A stretch of DNA of 64,000 nt from Acipenser ruthenus (GCF_902713425.1 NC_081198.1:22427188-22491187), one strand, 5' to 3'. Counted from the stretch's first letter, positions 40,078 through 52,660 are shown. The notes: a model not told the origin generated them from the letters alone. Numbers and translations: made by a program.

Positions 40078-40212
40078 GTGTGCACCGTTCCCGGAGGTAC
40101 TGCAATACCGGGCCGATGCGTGGAGTGGACGGAGCAAGCCCCTGTTCCATCTCCCGATTCCAAAAATCAATTTAATATATGGTCCCCTGATAGGGGACGT
40201 ATCAGATATTAA
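40078..40212 (-). pseudogene. U2 gene cut by LINE 6 (nt 54-188 kept)
   Basis: Standard nt 53/54 junction with the LINE 3' end. The U2 5' part is not found on the far side of LINE 6. Confidence 0.93.
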
Positions 40213-43200
40213 TACTCTTTTATTGAGATTTTACATTTTTTACATTTACACCCATTCGTTTTTTCAATCATTTTACATTTCTTTTAAAGATGACATTCAT
40301 GCATACAGACATACATTTTGTTTTAAAAGCATTTAAAATACATTTAAAAACACCAAGACAATTGTGCTTTGTACATGGTTAAAACAGACACAGATTAAAA
40401 TCAACATGAAAAAAACCTGTGCTGTTTTAAAAGTGACTGGAAAAAAAGAACCATCTATAAAAAAACCAGTGCTTGTGAGGGCCGGGGAGTGCTCTCTAAA
40501 AAAGTGAACATAAACCTAGATCTAAAACAGGGACAGGGGAAAAGGGACAGTGTATAAACAGTGAGTTAAAATTCTAAAATTTTAAAACACTTAAAATGTA
40601 ACTTTTAATAGTTTACATTAAAAATCTTAAAGATACATAAAACAAAACAAAACAAAATCAAATAAAACATTCAAATTAAATCAAAGGTGCATAAAACTGA
40701 AACAAAAAGACTACATAAAACCAGGGCACCGTTGAAAAACGGTCATGCCAGCTAAAAAGGGCGGAATGCTGGCATGACAAAATAAATAAAAGGCTTAGCG
40801 GTGCCCCGTAGTCCCGCTCCTAGGAGCTAGCGGTTCCAGTTTTTTCCTTTATTCCATCTTCACGTCCTGAAGTCCGGCGATCCTCCACTCCGCGCAGGCC
40901 TTGTCCTTCCCGAGGGTCCGGATGTCCAGAATTACAAAGTCCTTGATAAGAGTTTGTGCCCTTCTGGTCGTGGTGATAGTGTCTAGCTCCTGCTTGTGAT
41001 AGACACAGACGTTACGGCCTTCCCACAGGATCTGCTTGACAACATTGATGACACGCCAAACGCACTTAGCTGTGCTGGTAGTGATTCCTCCCGCAGGCCC
41101 ATAGAGCACAGTCTCAGCGGTCATCTTGGCCGTGTCAGCAAACCTGTTTAGGAAGACAGAGACAGAGAGCCAGACACTGCCAGCCACATCACACTCCCAG
41201 AAGATATGGGCTGGTGTTTCTCTCTTGCGGCACTTTGCATAGGGGCATGTTTCTACTTGGGCTAGTCCCCTCCTGAACATGAACGCTCGAGTGGGGAGTG
41301 CACTGTGGACGGTGTTCCATGCTATATCCTTCTGGACATTACTGAGGCAGCTGTGAGACACATTCTCCCAGATTTTTTGGCTTTGGGTGAGGGAGAAAGT
41401 AGCTACTTTTTCAATTTCCTGGGAACCGGCAAGATATTTAGTTACAGCCTTGTATTCCCAGGAGGCCAATTTTGCTTTATCTAAGCCCAATTTATATATA
41501 GTGTCCCTTAAGGTTCTATAATACAATGGGGGGTCCCAGGAGTACGGCACGGTGTTATCAATAGTGCAGAGGCCCAAGGCCCTGAGACAGGTGGCAAAAT
41601 AGAAACGATTCATGTAACATACCTTCCTGTCCAGGGCCTGGATGTTCTTGATAGTTTGCGTGAGCCCCTGCACTCGGGTGAGCTGCACAACGTCCGGGAC
41701 CCCCTTACCTCCCTTCTTGTCGGCTTTACTCAGAGTGGCTCGTTTTACCCTCTCCATCTTGCTGCCCCAGATAAAGCGGTGGATAATGCGGTCCACCACT
41801 TTTTTGGTGGTCCTGTCTGGGGGAAAGATTTTTCCTACATAAGAGAGGATGGGGAACAGTATAGACTTGGTTATTAATACTCTACCCGTCATTGTTAAGG
41901 ATCTTGTGCTCCATCCGCCAATCTTTTTACGGACCTGGTTAATGGCCGCCGTCCAGCTCTGGGCCCCCGAGCTATTGTTCTCGAAAATGAGGCCCAGAAT
42001 CTTGATTTTGTCCTTTTTGACAGGGTACATGTCCGACAGTTCCCTATCTACCTGCCAATTTTTAGACACGTAGACTTCGCTCTTGGACTTATTAATCACT
42101 GCCCCGGTCGCCGTGCAGTACTTCTCAAGGATATTACTAATCCGAGGTACCGACGATGTGTTGGTGCAAATGAGTGACACATCGTCCATATATGCTGTTG
42201 TTTTGACCTGGACCCCGTTGGATCCAGGCAGCTGGAAACCAGTTATATTGGTATCCCTACGAATTGCCTGCAGGAGGGGTTCAATGCACACGACATATAG
42301 CAGTGGGGATAGTGGGCAACCCTGTCTGACCCCTGACTGGATAGATATTTTACCAGTCAGGTGCCTGTTCACCAAGACTCGGGTACTAATGTTTGTATAT
42401 ATGGTTTTAACCCACTCCCTAAGTCCAGGAGCGAATTTCATCTGGTCCATCACTTTGTACATATATTCATGGCTTACCCTATCGAACGCCTTCTCCTGGT
42501 CAAGGTTGAACAGGCAGAGGGGATGGTTCCGTTCTCTAGAATAAGCCAGAATGTCCCTTGTTAACATTAAAATATCCGTGATGGACCTCCCTGGGACGCC
42601 ACAAGCCTGGTCGGGGCCAATGACCAAAGGGAGGTGTACTTGTAGCCGGAGCATCAGAGCTTTGGCTAGTATCTTGTAATCCACGCAAAGGAGGCTGATT
42701 GGGCGCCAATTCCGTAGATCTTTAACTTCCCCTTTCTTATGAAGGAGAGTAATTACACTCTCCCGCATAGAAGGGCCCAACCGCTTCTCCCTGTAGACCG
42801 CTCTGTAGACCTCCGCTAAATGGACTTTTAGCGTGTCCCAAAAAAGATGGTAATACTCACCCGGGATGCCATCTGGACCTGGCGTCTTACCGGTGTTCAT
42901 GGTCTTAACCGCCTGGGTGAGCTCCTCCAGCGTGAGTTCTGGGTCCTTCTCCTCCTCCTCGTCGTCCCGCACTGAGTCAGGCTCCAACTGGCTCAGGAAC
43001 CACTCTATCAGGGTGTCATCTGTAGCTTTGATGTTATACAGGTCCCTATAGAAGTTCTCTACCACTTTTTTCACTCCCTCACTATCCTCTACTATCCTCC
43101 CCCTGCTGTCGAGCATGGAGGACATCAAGTGCCGCTTCTCCCTCGTTTTCTGGAAGAAGAAGCGAGTACACTTTTCGTCTTCCTCCATTTTTTGCACTTT

Positions 43201-43397
43201 TGCATTGTGCATGACCTTTCGTTGTTCCTCCCTACAAAGCACTGAAAGATCTAGCTTGGTCTGGGCTATCTCGTCGCTTACAGGGAACCCCCGAAGCTGA
43301 AGCAGGCTCAGATGCTGGAGGGCAGCATTCAGGTATTTATATTTGGCTCTCCTTTCTTTTGCTTTCCTCTTGCCTGCTGCTATGAAATAACCCTTAG
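40213..43397 (-). mobile_element. Keno-like LINE copy 6, 5'-truncated within ORF2
   Basis: A 3.19-kb copy with a 3' UTR of the subtype shared with copy 7 and ORF2 codons 300-1147. Its upstream end joins U2 spacer at ggcatagggac, within about 25 bases of the spacer point used by the full copies, instead of the U2 5' half. Confidence 0.93.
40849..43397 (-). pseudogene. LINE ORF2, reverse transcriptase half only (copy 6)
   Basis: Residues 300-1147 are open, with YMDD and the C-terminal knuckle, but the whole APE domain is missing. The open frame continues into the spacer to an ATG at 43509, giving an 886-codon chimera whose first 38 or so residues come from the reverse strand of the U2 spacer. 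Without an endonuclease it cannot prime at U2 by itself. Confidence 0.9.
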
Positions 43398-43696
43398 GGC
43401 ATAGGGACATGTTCCACCACACTTTTCTGGTTAGCTGCATGCTCCCAGGAAACAACCTGCTGCTGTCTACATCATCACCACATGTGAATAAAAGAAAGAA
43501 AGACAGCAAGAAATAAAGAGAGAAAGAAAGAGAGAAAGAGAGAAAGAAAGAGAGAAAGAAAGAAAGAGAGAAAGAAAAAAAAAGAAGTAAAACGGCGGGA
43601 AAACTTGCATCAACACTGGCACTCTCCCTCCAGCAGGGGTAGACAAAATGCTCACAGGAGAGATCCAGATCTGACTTTGACCAACGTTAGAGAAAG

Positions 43697-43884
43697 GTGT
43701 GCACCGTTCCCGGAGGTACTGCAATACCGGGCCGATGCGTGGAGTGGACGGAGCAAGCCCCTGTTCCATCTCCCGATTCCAAAAATCAATTTAATATATG
43801 GTCCCCTGATAGGGGACGTATCAGATATTAAACTGATAAGAACAGATACTACACTTGATCTTAGCCAAAAGGCCGAGAAGCGAT
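43697..43884 (-). ncRNA. RNU2: U2 snRNA gene (U2-15)
   Basis: A full 188-nt copy in which I see no change from U2-1, with normal PSE spacing and 3' box. It stands upstream of the truncated LINE 6. Confidence 0.97.
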
Positions 43885-44484
43885 GGCGACTTGGCCCTTG
43901 CCCGGGGCCCCCCAGCCCGGACGGCACAGGGGGATTCAAAGGTGGGTGCAAAATTCCAAGCACAAGCAGACCCCCAAAAAACGGGCTGCTGCTTCCAGAG
44001 GGGAAATGTGCAATTTAAGCAGGAGAAAACAAAACAAAGCAAAAACACACACATAACACCAAAAACAAAACATAAACTGGCGGAGTGCGTCTTACAAATA
44101 GTCATGCCAAGCTGCTATGCTGTGCAAGGTGCCTTGGGTAACTACAACTGTGCCTCGCTGGCTGGCTGGCTTGCTAAGAAGGTCCTGGCATAGGGACATG
44201 TTCCACCACACTTGGCTGGTTAGCTGCATGCTCCCAGGAAACAACCTGCTGCTGTCTACATCATCACCACATGTGAATAAAAGAAAGAAAGACAGCAAGA
44301 AAGAAAGAGAGAAAGAAAGAGAGAAAGAGAGAAAGAAAGAGAGAAAGAAAGAAAGAGAGAAAGAAAAAAAAGAAGTAAAACGGCGGGAAAACTTGCATCA
44401 ACACTGGCACTCTCCCTCCAGCAGGGGTAGACAAAATGCTCACAGGAGAGATCCAGATCTGACTTTGACCAACGTTAGAGAAAG

Positions 44485-44619
44485 GTGTGCACCGTTCCCG
44501 GAGGTACTGCAATACCGGGCCGATGCGTGGAGTGGACGGAGCAAGCCCCTGTTCCATCTCCCGATTCCAAAAATCAATTTAATATATGGTCCCCTGATAG
44601 GGGACGTATCAGATATTAA
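44485..44619 (-). pseudogene. U2 gene cut by LINE 7 (nt 54-188 kept)
   Basis: Standard nt 53/54 junction. The 5' part is absent beyond LINE 7. Confidence 0.93.
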
Positions 44620-45254
44620 TACTCTTTTATTGAGATTTTACATTTTTTACATTTACACCCATTCGTTTTTTCATTCATTTTACATTTCTTTTAAAGATGA
44701 CATTCATGCATACAGACATACATTTTGTTTTAAAAGCATTTAAAATACATTTAAAAACACCAAGACAATTGTGCTTTGTACATGGTTAAAACAGACACAG
44801 ATTAAAATCAACATGAAAAAAACCTGTGCTGTTTTAAAAGTGACTGGAAAAAAAGAACCATCTATAAAAAACCAGTGCTTGTGAGGGCCGGGGAGTGCTC
44901 TCTAAAAAAGTGAACATAAACCTAGATCTAAAACAGGGACAGGGGAAAAGGGACAGTGTATAAACAGTGAGTTAAAATTCTAAAATTTTAAAACACTTAA
45001 AATGTAACTTTTAATAGTTTACATTAAAAATCTTAAAGATACATAAAACAAAACAAAACAAAATCAAATAAAACATTCAAATTAAATCAAAGGTCCATAA
45101 AACTGAAACAAAAAGACTACATAAAACCAGGGCACCGTTGAAAAACGGTCATGCCAGCTAAAAAGGGCGGAATGCTGGCATGACAAAATAAATAAAAGGC
45201 TTAGCGGTGCCCCGTAGTCCCGCTCCTAGGAGCTAGCGGTTCCAGTTTTTTCCT

Positions 45255-48200
45255 TTATTCCATCTTCACGTCCTGAAGTCCGGCGATCCTCCACTCCGCG
45301 CAGGCCTTGTCCTTCCCGAGGGTCCGGATGTCCAGAATTACAAAGTCCTTGATAAGAGTTTGTGCCCTTCTGGTCGTGGTGATAGTGTCTAGCTCCTGCT
45401 TGTGATAGACACAGACGTTACGGCCTTCCCACAGGATCTGCTTGACAACATTGATGACACGCCAAACGCACTTAGCTGTGCTGGTAGTGATTCCTCCCGC
45501 AGGCCCATAGAGCACAGTCTCAGCGGTCATCTTGGCCGTGTCAGCAAACCTGTTTAGGAAGACAGAGACAGAGAGCCAGACACTGCCAGCCACATCACAC
45601 TCCCAGAAGATATGGGCTGGTGTTTCTCTCTTGCGGCACTTTGCATAGGGGCATGTTTCTACTTGGGCTAGTCCCCTCCTGAACATGAACGCTCGAGTGG
45701 GGAGTGCACTGTGGACGGTGTTCCATGCTATATCCTTCTGGACATTACTGAGGCAGCTGTGAGACACATTCTCCCAGATTTTTTGGCTTTGGGTGAGGGA
45801 GAAAGTAGCTACTTTTTCAATTTCCTGGGAACCGGCAAGATATTTAGTTACAGCCTTGTATTCCCAGGAGGCCAATTTTGCTTTATCTAAGCCCAATTTA
45901 TATATAGTGTCCCTTAAGGTTCTATAATACAATGGGGGGTCCCAGGAGTACGGCACGGTGTTATCAATAGTGCAGAGGCCCAAGGCCCTGAGACAGGTGG
46001 CAAAATAGAAACGATTCATGTAACATACCTTCCTGTCCAGGGCCTGGATGTTCTTGATAGTTTGCGTGAGCCCCTGCACTCGGGTGAGCTGCACAACGTC
46101 CGGGACCCCCTTACCTCCCTTCTTGTCGGCTTTACTCAGAGTGGCTCGTTTTACCCTCTCCATCTTGCTGCCCCAGATAAAGCGGTGGATAATGCGGTCC
46201 ACCACTTTTTTGGTGGTCCTGTCTGGGGGAAAGATTTTTCCTACATAAGAGAGGATGGGGAACAGTATAGACTTGGTTATTAATACTCTACCCGTCATTG
46301 TTAAGGATCTTGTGCTCCATCCGCCAATCTTTTTACGGACCTGGTTAATGGCCGCCGTCCAGCTCTGGGCCCCCGAGCTATTGTTCTCGAAAATGAGGCC
46401 CAGAATCTTGATTTTGTCCTTTTTGACAGGGTACATGTCCGACAGTTCCCTATCTACCTGCCAATTTTTAGACACGTAGACTTCGCTCTTGGACTTATTA
46501 ATCACTGCCCCGGTCGCCGTGCAGTACTTCTCAAGGATATTACTAATCCGAGGTACCGACGATGTGTTGGTGCAAATGAGTGACACATCGTCCATATATG
46601 CTGTTGTTTTGACCTGGACCCCGTTGGATCCAGGCAGCTGGAAACCAGTTATATTGGTATCCCTACGAATTGCCTGCAGGAGGGGTTCAATGCACACGAC
46701 ATATAGCAGTGGGGATAGTGGGCAACCCTGTCTGACCCCTGACTGGATAGATATTTTACCAGTCAGGTGCCTGTTCACCAAGACTCGGGTACTAATGTTT
46801 GTATATATGGTTTTAACCCACTCCCTAAGTCCAGGAGCGAATTTCATCTGGTCCATCACTTTGTACATATATTCATGGCTTACCCTATCGAACGCCTTCT
46901 CCTGGTCAAGGTTGAACAGGCAGAGGGGATGGTTCCGTTCTCTAGAATAAGCCAGAATGTCCCTTGTTAACATTAAAATACCCGTGATGGACCTCCCTGG
47001 GACGCCACAAGCCTGGTCGGGGCCAATGACCAAAGGGAGGTGTACTTGTAGCCGGAGCATCAGAGCTTTGGCTAGTATCTTGTAATCCACGCAAAGGAGG
47101 CTGATTGGGCGCCAATTCCGTAGATCTTTAACTTCCCCTTTCTTATGAAGGAGAGTAATTACACTCTCCCGCATAGAAGGGCCCAACCGCTTCTCCCTGT
47201 AGACCGCTCTGTAGACCTCCGCTAAATGGACTTTTAGCGTGTCCCAAAAAAGATGGTAATACTCACCCGGGATGCCATCTGGACCTGGCGTCTTACCGGT
47301 GTTCATGGTCTTAACCGCCTGGGTGAGCTCCTCCAGCGTGAGTTCTGGGTCCTTCTCCTCCTCCTCGTCGTCCCGCACTGAGTCAGGCTCCAACTGGCTC
47401 AGGAACCACTCTATCAGGGTGTCATCTGTAGCTTTGATGTTATACAGGTCCCTATAGAAGTTCTCTACCACTTTTTTCACTCCCTCACTATCCTCTACTA
47501 TCCTCCCCCTGCTGTCGAGCATGGAGGACATCAAGTGCCGCTTCTCCCTCGTTTTCTGGAAGAAGAAGCGAGTACACTTTTCGTCTTCCTCCATTTTTTG
47601 CACTTTTGCATTGTGCATGACCTTTCGTTGTTCCTCCCTACAAAGCACTGAAAGATCTAGCTTGGTCTGGGCTATCTCGTCGCTTACAGGGAACCCCCGA
47701 AGCTGAAGCAGGCTCAGACGCTGGAGGGCAGCATTCAGGTATTTATATTTGGCTCTCCTTTCTTTTGCTTTCCTCTTGCCTGCTGCTATGAAATAACCCT
47801 TAGTTCTGATTTTGACCATCTCCCACCACTCTATAGGGGAGTTGAATAGGTCACGCAAAGTGGTCCACTCAACAAGCCTGCTCTTATAGGCTGCAGCTAT
47901 GGAGGGGTCATCGAGTAAGGAGGTGTTTAATTTCCAGACCCCTGACCCCATCTGGGAGGTCTGAGGGACCTGCAATGTTACCTGCAGGAGCCTATGGTCA
48001 GAGAAGAAGACGGCCTGGGTGTCTACTGCCGTCTTCGTAAGGGAGCTGGTATGCAGGACGAGATCTATACGGGAGAAGGAGGTCCCAGATGAGCTCACCC
48101 AGGTAAAGGGAGGCACCAGGTCCTTACCTGCATCACACAGGGAGAAATCAGATATTACGGAGGACAAAACTCTACTAGAGCGGTCGTTGCGTGGCCTGCT

Positions 48201-48698
48201 CCGGTCTACGTCCCTCAGAGCACAATTGAAGTCACCTGACACGATGACGGGTACGTTCCCCAGCAGGAGTGGACGCAGCTGTGGAAAAAATTGAACTCTT
48301 TCGTTTTGGTTAGTGGGTGCGTAGACATTGACCAGTCTGAGGGGAGTGTTGTTGTATGTCACATCCACGCTCAGAATTCTACCAGGTTCTACCTCCCTGC
48401 TGCTGCGGGAGGTAATAAAAGGGTTTTTAAACAGGATACCTACTCCGTCGGCTCTGGCTATGTTGGAGCCCGACCAGAAGGAGTCCCCCAGGGTCCAACT
48501 CTCCTTCAGGTCCCTATAATCATGGCTCGACGAAATACCACACTCCTGCAGAAAGATGAGATCTGCTTTCAAGTTAGCTAGATAGTTTAGTACATCAAAT
48601 CTTTTTTGTGTCTCCCTGATGCTCCTGACATTAACAGACACACATATCAGGGCCATCAGGGTAGCTAACAAGAAAAGGAGTCGCTGCGTCCACCCCAT
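45255..48698 (-). CDS. LINE ORF2: APE endonuclease-reverse transcriptase (copy 7)
   Basis: An open frame of 1147 codons with APE motifs (D212 included), YMDD and the C-terminal knuckle. Two changes deserve note: D573G in GRSITDILM, within the reverse transcriptase between motifs, and P59H. Whether D573G harms activity cannot be told from sequence. Confidence 0.94.
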   Translation of the reverse strand: MGWTQRLLFLLATLMALICVSVNVRSIRETQKRFDVLNYLANLKADLIFLQECGISSSHDYRDLKESWTLGDSFWSGSNIARADGVGILFKNPFITSRSSREVEPGRILSVDVTYNNTPLRLVNVYAPTNQNERVQFFPQLRPLLLGNVPVIVSGDFNCALRDVDRSRPRNDRSSRVLSSVISDFSLCDAGKDLVPPFTWVSSSGTSFSRIDLVLHTSSLTKTAVDTQAVFFSDHRLLQVTLQVPQTSQMGSGVWKLNTSLLDDPSIAAAYKSRLVEWTTLRDLFNSPIEWWEMVKIRTKGYFIAAGKRKAKERRAKYKYLNAALQRLSLLQLRGFPVSDEIAQTKLDLSVLCREEQRKVMHNAKVQKMEEDEKCTRFFFQKTREKRHLMSSMLDSRGRIVEDSEGVKKVVENFYRDLYNIKATDDTLIEWFLSQLEPDSVRDDEEEEKDPELTLEELTQAVKTMNTGKTPGPDGIPGEYYHLFWDTLKVHLAEVYRAVYREKRLGPSMRESVITLLHKKGEVKDLRNWRPISLLCVDYKILAKALMLRLQVHLPLVIGPDQACGVPGRSITGILMLTRDILAYSRERNHPLCLFNLDQEKAFDRVSHEYMYKVMDQMKFAPGLREWVKTIYTNISTRVLVNRHLTGKISIQSGVRQGCPLSPLLYVVCIEPLLQAIRRDTNITGFQLPGSNGVQVKTTAYMDDVSLICTNTSSVPRISNILEKYCTATGAVINKSKSEVYVSKNWQVDRELSDMYPVKKDKIKILGLIFENNSSGAQSWTAAINQVRKKIGGWSTRSLTMTGRVLITKSILFPILSYVGKIFPPDRTTKKVVDRIIHRFIWGSKMERVKRATLSKADKKGGKGVPDVVQLTRVQGLTQTIKNIQALDRKVCYMNRFYFATCLRALGLCTIDNTVPYSWDPPLYYRTLRDTIYKLGLDKAKLASWEYKAVTKYLAGSQEIEKVATFSLTQSQKIWENVSHSCLSNVQKDIAWNTVHSALPTRAFMFRRGLAQVETCPYAKCRKRETPAHIFWECDVAGSVWLSVSVFLNRFADTAKMTAETVLYGPAGGITTSTAKCVWRVINVVKQILWEGRNVCVYHKQELDTITTTRRAQTLIKDFVILDIRTLGKDKACAEWRIAGLQDVKME

Positions 48699-48703
48699 AG
48701 CGA

Positions 48704-50649
48704 CTATGATTGGGAGGTCGGGACACTCTTCCTACTCTTAGCTCTACGCTTGCTTCGAGGGGGCTTGGGCTTATTTGCAACTCCCATCACCCCTGAGAAG
48801 GTACTCACTGCTGCCTCGTCCAAGAAGGCACCATCTTTATATGCACAGTACGTGGAGTTGTTTGGGCTATTCAACTCCCCACAAGGTAAGTCTGGTGGAA
48901 CTTGCTCAGGGCCCCTCGGAACGTGTGGGTCAGCTTTGTCCTGGGGGGGGGTTATGACAGACAGCATTCTTTGGCTGTTACCGTCTGCTGAATTGGAGCT
49001 GTTAGCAGACTTCTGGCTTACCGCGTCCAGGGGTATTCCCATGTCCTCCAGTGCTGTATCTAGGAGGACCTCTAGGGGGCCCCTGGTTTTGCCCATACAA
49101 GGGAGGGGGTCAAGGATGCTTTGAAGGGAGGCCCTTCGCTTGAAGAGGGTCATTGCTACCGAGGTACTGCTGGTCAGGGAAGGTGTTGACCCCGACCTCT
49201 CCCTCGGTGCATTAGTGAACACCTCTTCTGCGAGGTGTGCTAGGGTTTGTGCCAACGACTGGGAAGGCTGGCTGGGGATGCCCTGGCTGGCTGCTACCTG
49301 CCCACTAGACGGCAGTGTAGCCGTCCCACTCGCCTCCGTCTCTGCCTGCGAGGGCAAGACTGGGGACTTTGTGTGGACATTATCTGGTTTTGGATCTATG
49401 GGGGCCACCTGCAACTTGCTGTCTTTGATCTTGATCTTCTTTCTTTTCCCCCCATCGTCTCTACCCTTTCTTTTCCCCACCCTCTGCTGGTTCTTCATTC
49501 CCTTCCCCTACTTTTCACTCTCACTTTCACTGTCGCTTTCGCTTTCCTCCCCCACGGACTCAATCCTTATGGCGTCATAACGAGAGCCGAGGGGGAGTGC
49601 TGGCGCTGAGAGGGCCCTACTCAGGGGGGGCCGCTGCTGGGTCCGGGCTCCCTCCCTGCCTCGTGTTCTGTATCAGAGGAGCTACTGGAGGAGCTAGTGG
49701 AGTAGCTGTTGTACTCTCTCTCTGGGCTGGGGGAAGGGGTCCTCGTAAAACGGGACATGTCTCGGGGGCGGGGGGGTGAGGGGGGTGCTGGTGATGATGG
49801 TGGTGCTGGAGTCTGGGTTTTGGATACTGTTGGTGGTGATGTGGACTGATCTTTGTTATTTGTTCCCTCTTCCTGCTCAGGCCTAGGCTTGTTCGTATTT
49901 GCCTTGCTGGCTCTGGCCATGTTGGCATAGGAAGAGGGGCAGTCCTTAAACAGGTGCCCCTTCTTTCCACACAAATTGCACTGCCTCTCTTCTCTGCAGT
50001 GGCTGGTCTCGTGGGGGGCGCCGCAGTTCCTGCACTTGACTACAGTACATGCGGCCGCCAGGTGTCCTAATTCCCCACATTTCCTGCAGAGTTTTGGCAT
50101 CCCATTATAGAATACCAGCCCTCTGTTGGGCCCTAACACTATGGAGTTTGGAATGTGGCGGACGCCTCCAATGCCCGATGGATCAACATTAAGGCGTACC
50201 AGCCACTTTCTGGCTCCTGTCCAAACCCCATCTTCGTCTGTAATTTTCCTCCCTTCTGATGACACCCTCCCATAGCGGTTAAGCCATGTTGTAATATCAT
50301 AGTCGCTAACAGCCTCATTGAAAAATTGGACAGTAACAACTTTCATTTCTCTGTCTGTCAGTGCATCCACACAAAATTCTTTGTATGGAGCGAGATATTT
50401 ATTCTCCCCCCAAAAGGACCACATTTCTTGTAACTTTTGGGGGTTCCTAAAACTGACCTCAAACACTTCCTTAAGCCCTGGCAATTTCACCAAACAATTC
50501 AAGTCAGAAGGGGAAAAACCCATACCCCTCTGAAGAATGGTCCGGCTGAACTCCAGTCTCGTCAGTCCTGGTTCCGTTTCATCTTGCTTGTTTCTTGTGA
50601 AGCGCACCGCATTGTGCCTCCTGGCTTCCTGGGTTGGCCGGAACGCCAT
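48704..50649 (-). pseudogene. LINE ORF1, broken (copy 7)
   Basis: The 342-codon frame from 50649 keeps three knuckles and, like copy 4, passes through a six-G run into the MSRFTRTPS part. It stops after SSGPP at a seven-G run near 49625 (eight in copy 1). The C-terminal half is open from 49498 to 48704, with an in-frame TAG just before it (codon TAG replacing GAG near 49510). Confidence 0.88.
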
Positions 50650-51690
50650 CCTTCAGCTGGCTCCTCCGATTGGGGTGGGAGAAGCCTCTGGACGTCCGGG
50701 TTGTCTCTCTCTACGGAAAAGAGACAACGTAAGAAGCAAATCTGGGCAGTTGAAGGAACTATTACTTTAGTCCCTGAGGAGATGGTCGCCTCGCAAGAGG
50801 GACCCCCTCCCCAGGTGAACGGTGTCCTTCCCTGGCGGAGTAGGGGGCGCTGCTTGGCACCGAGACCACGTAGGAAGAATCGTGGCTGTGACGCCTCCTC
50901 GGGGTCCGGGGCCGCCCTCTGCTCCTCCCAGATGGCGCCCTCTGCTGGGCGCCTGCTGCTCTCTCGGTCTGGATCTCGATTACAATCAAGGGCTGGGGAT
51001 GAGGTCGTCTAGGTCATCAAAGGGTCCTCAAAGGTCGTCTGGATGGTAGGTCCTCCTTCTCTCTAACTCCAGGAACGTCTGGAAAAGCCGGAACCGCCTG
51101 AAAAAGAAAAAAACGGGAACCGCCTGAAAAAGAAAAAACTGCTCTCAACAGTCAACAAAATCTTGAAAGACCCTCGGCCTGGATTGGGCAAGCCAAAACC
51201 AGACTGAGCATTAGTCTTCCAAAAAGTTGCCGAGCTGAAGAAAGCCAGTCAAAAATAAAAAAAAATTCTGTTCCTCCTCACCCGAACAAACCTCTCACAG
51301 ACCCTCGGAGGGAGCGGGCAATGCCACTACCCTCTAAGCCTTAGTCTTAGAAAGATTTATTCGAACTGAAGAGAAGCCAGAGTATATGGCTGGCTAAGAA
51401 GGACCTGGCATAGGGACATGTTCCACCACACTTGTCTGGTTAGCTGCATGCTCCCAGGAAACAACCTGCTGCTGTCTACATCATCACCACATGTGAATAA
51501 AAGAAAGAAAGACAGCAAGAAAGAAAGAGAGAAAGAAAGAGAGAAAGAGAGAAAGAAAGAGAGAAAGAAAAAAAAAAGAAGTAAAACGGCAGGAAAACTT
51601 GCATCAACACTGGCACTCTCCCTCCAGCAGGGGTAGACAAAATGCTCACAGGAGAGATCCAGATCTGACTTTGACCAACGTTAGAGAAAG

Positions 51691-51878
51691 GTGTGCACCG
51701 TTCCCGGAGGTACTGCAATACCGGGCCGATGCGTGGAGTGGACGGAGCAAGCCCCTGTTCCTTCTCCCGATTCCAAAAATCAATTTAATATATGGTCCCC
51801 TGATAGGGGACGTATCAGATATTAAACTGATAAGAACAGATACTACACTTGATCTTAGCCAAAAGGCCGAGAAGCGAT
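51691..51878 (-). ncRNA. RNU2: U2 snRNA gene (U2-17)
   Basis: Full length with T-to-A at nt 117 (GGGAGAAGGAAC), 3' of the Sm site. Promoter and 3' box are normal. It stands upstream of LINE 7 in transcription order. Confidence 0.96.
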
Positions 51879-52472
51879 GGCGACTTGGCCCTTGCCCGGG
51901 GCCCCCCAGCCCGGACGGCACAGGGGGATTCAAAGGTGGGTGCAAAATTCCAAGCACAAGCAGACCCCCAAAAAATGGGCTGCTGCTTCCAGAGGGGAAA
52001 TGTGCAATTTAAGCAGGAGAAAACAAAACAAAGCAAAAACACACACATAACACCAAAAACAAAACATAAACTGGCGGAGTGCGTCTTACAAATAGTCATG
52101 CCAAGCTGCTATGCTGTGCAAGGTGCCTTGGGTAACTACAACTGTGCCTCGCTGGCTGGCTGGCTTGCTAAGAAGGTCCTGGCATAGGGACATGTTCCAC
52201 CACACTTGGCTGGTTAGCTGCATGCTCCCAGGAAACAACCTGCTGCTGTCTACATCATCACCACATGTGAATAAAAGAAAGAAAGACAGCAAGAAAGAAA
52301 GAGAGAAAGAAAGAAAGAGAGAAAGAAAGAGAAAGAAAGAAAGAGAGAAAGAAAAAAAAGAAGTAAAACGGCGGGAAAACTTGCATCAACACTGGCACTC
52401 TCCCTCCAGCAGGGGTAGACAAAATGCTCACAGGAGAGATCCAGATCTGACTTTGACCAACGTTAGAGAAAG

Positions 52473-52660
52473 GTGTGCACCGTTCCCGGAGGTACTGCAA
52501 TACCGGGCCGATGCGTGGAGTGGACGGAGCAAGCCCCTGTTCCATCTCCCGATTCCAAAAATCAATTTAATATATGGTCCCCTGATAGGGGACGTATCAG
52601 ATATTAAACTGATAAGAACAGATACTACACTTGATCTTAGCCAAAAGGCCGAGAAGCGAT
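52473..52660 (-). ncRNA. RNU2: U2 snRNA gene (U2-18)
   Basis: A full 188-nt copy in which I see no change from U2-1. Its PSE-like element reads CACCTACCTTTGAATC, with one base different from U2-1. Confidence 0.97.

Larger units (their letters stand above)
37830..40212 (-). repeat. U2 array block f
   Basis: The 5' part of the split U2, promoter and spacer, purine tract 38279-38396 (118 bases, the longest), U2-12, purine tract 39085-39178, U2-13, purine tract 39867-39968 and a cut U2 at 40078-40212. The spacer near 38170-38190 lacks the tgct found in most units and reads aaggacctgg, the same allele seen at the LINE 5' junctions. Confidence 0.92.
43398..44619 (-). repeat. U2 array block g
   Basis: Spacer from ggcataggg, purine tract 43487-43587, full U2 43697-43884, spacer, purine tract 44276-44375 and cut U2 44485-44619. 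Both spacers carry small variants (cttttctgg near 43424, cttggctgg near 44212) not seen in blocks a-e. Confidence 0.92.
44620..51387 (-). mobile_element. Keno-like LINE copy 7, both ends present
   Basis: 3' UTR 44620-45254, ORF2 45255-48698 (open), ORF1 48704-50649 (broken) and 5' UTR 50650-51387 with the shared aberrant 5' junction. The 3' UTR has deletions in common with copy 6 (for example ctctaaaaaagtgaac), so the two are close relatives. Confidence 0.94.
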
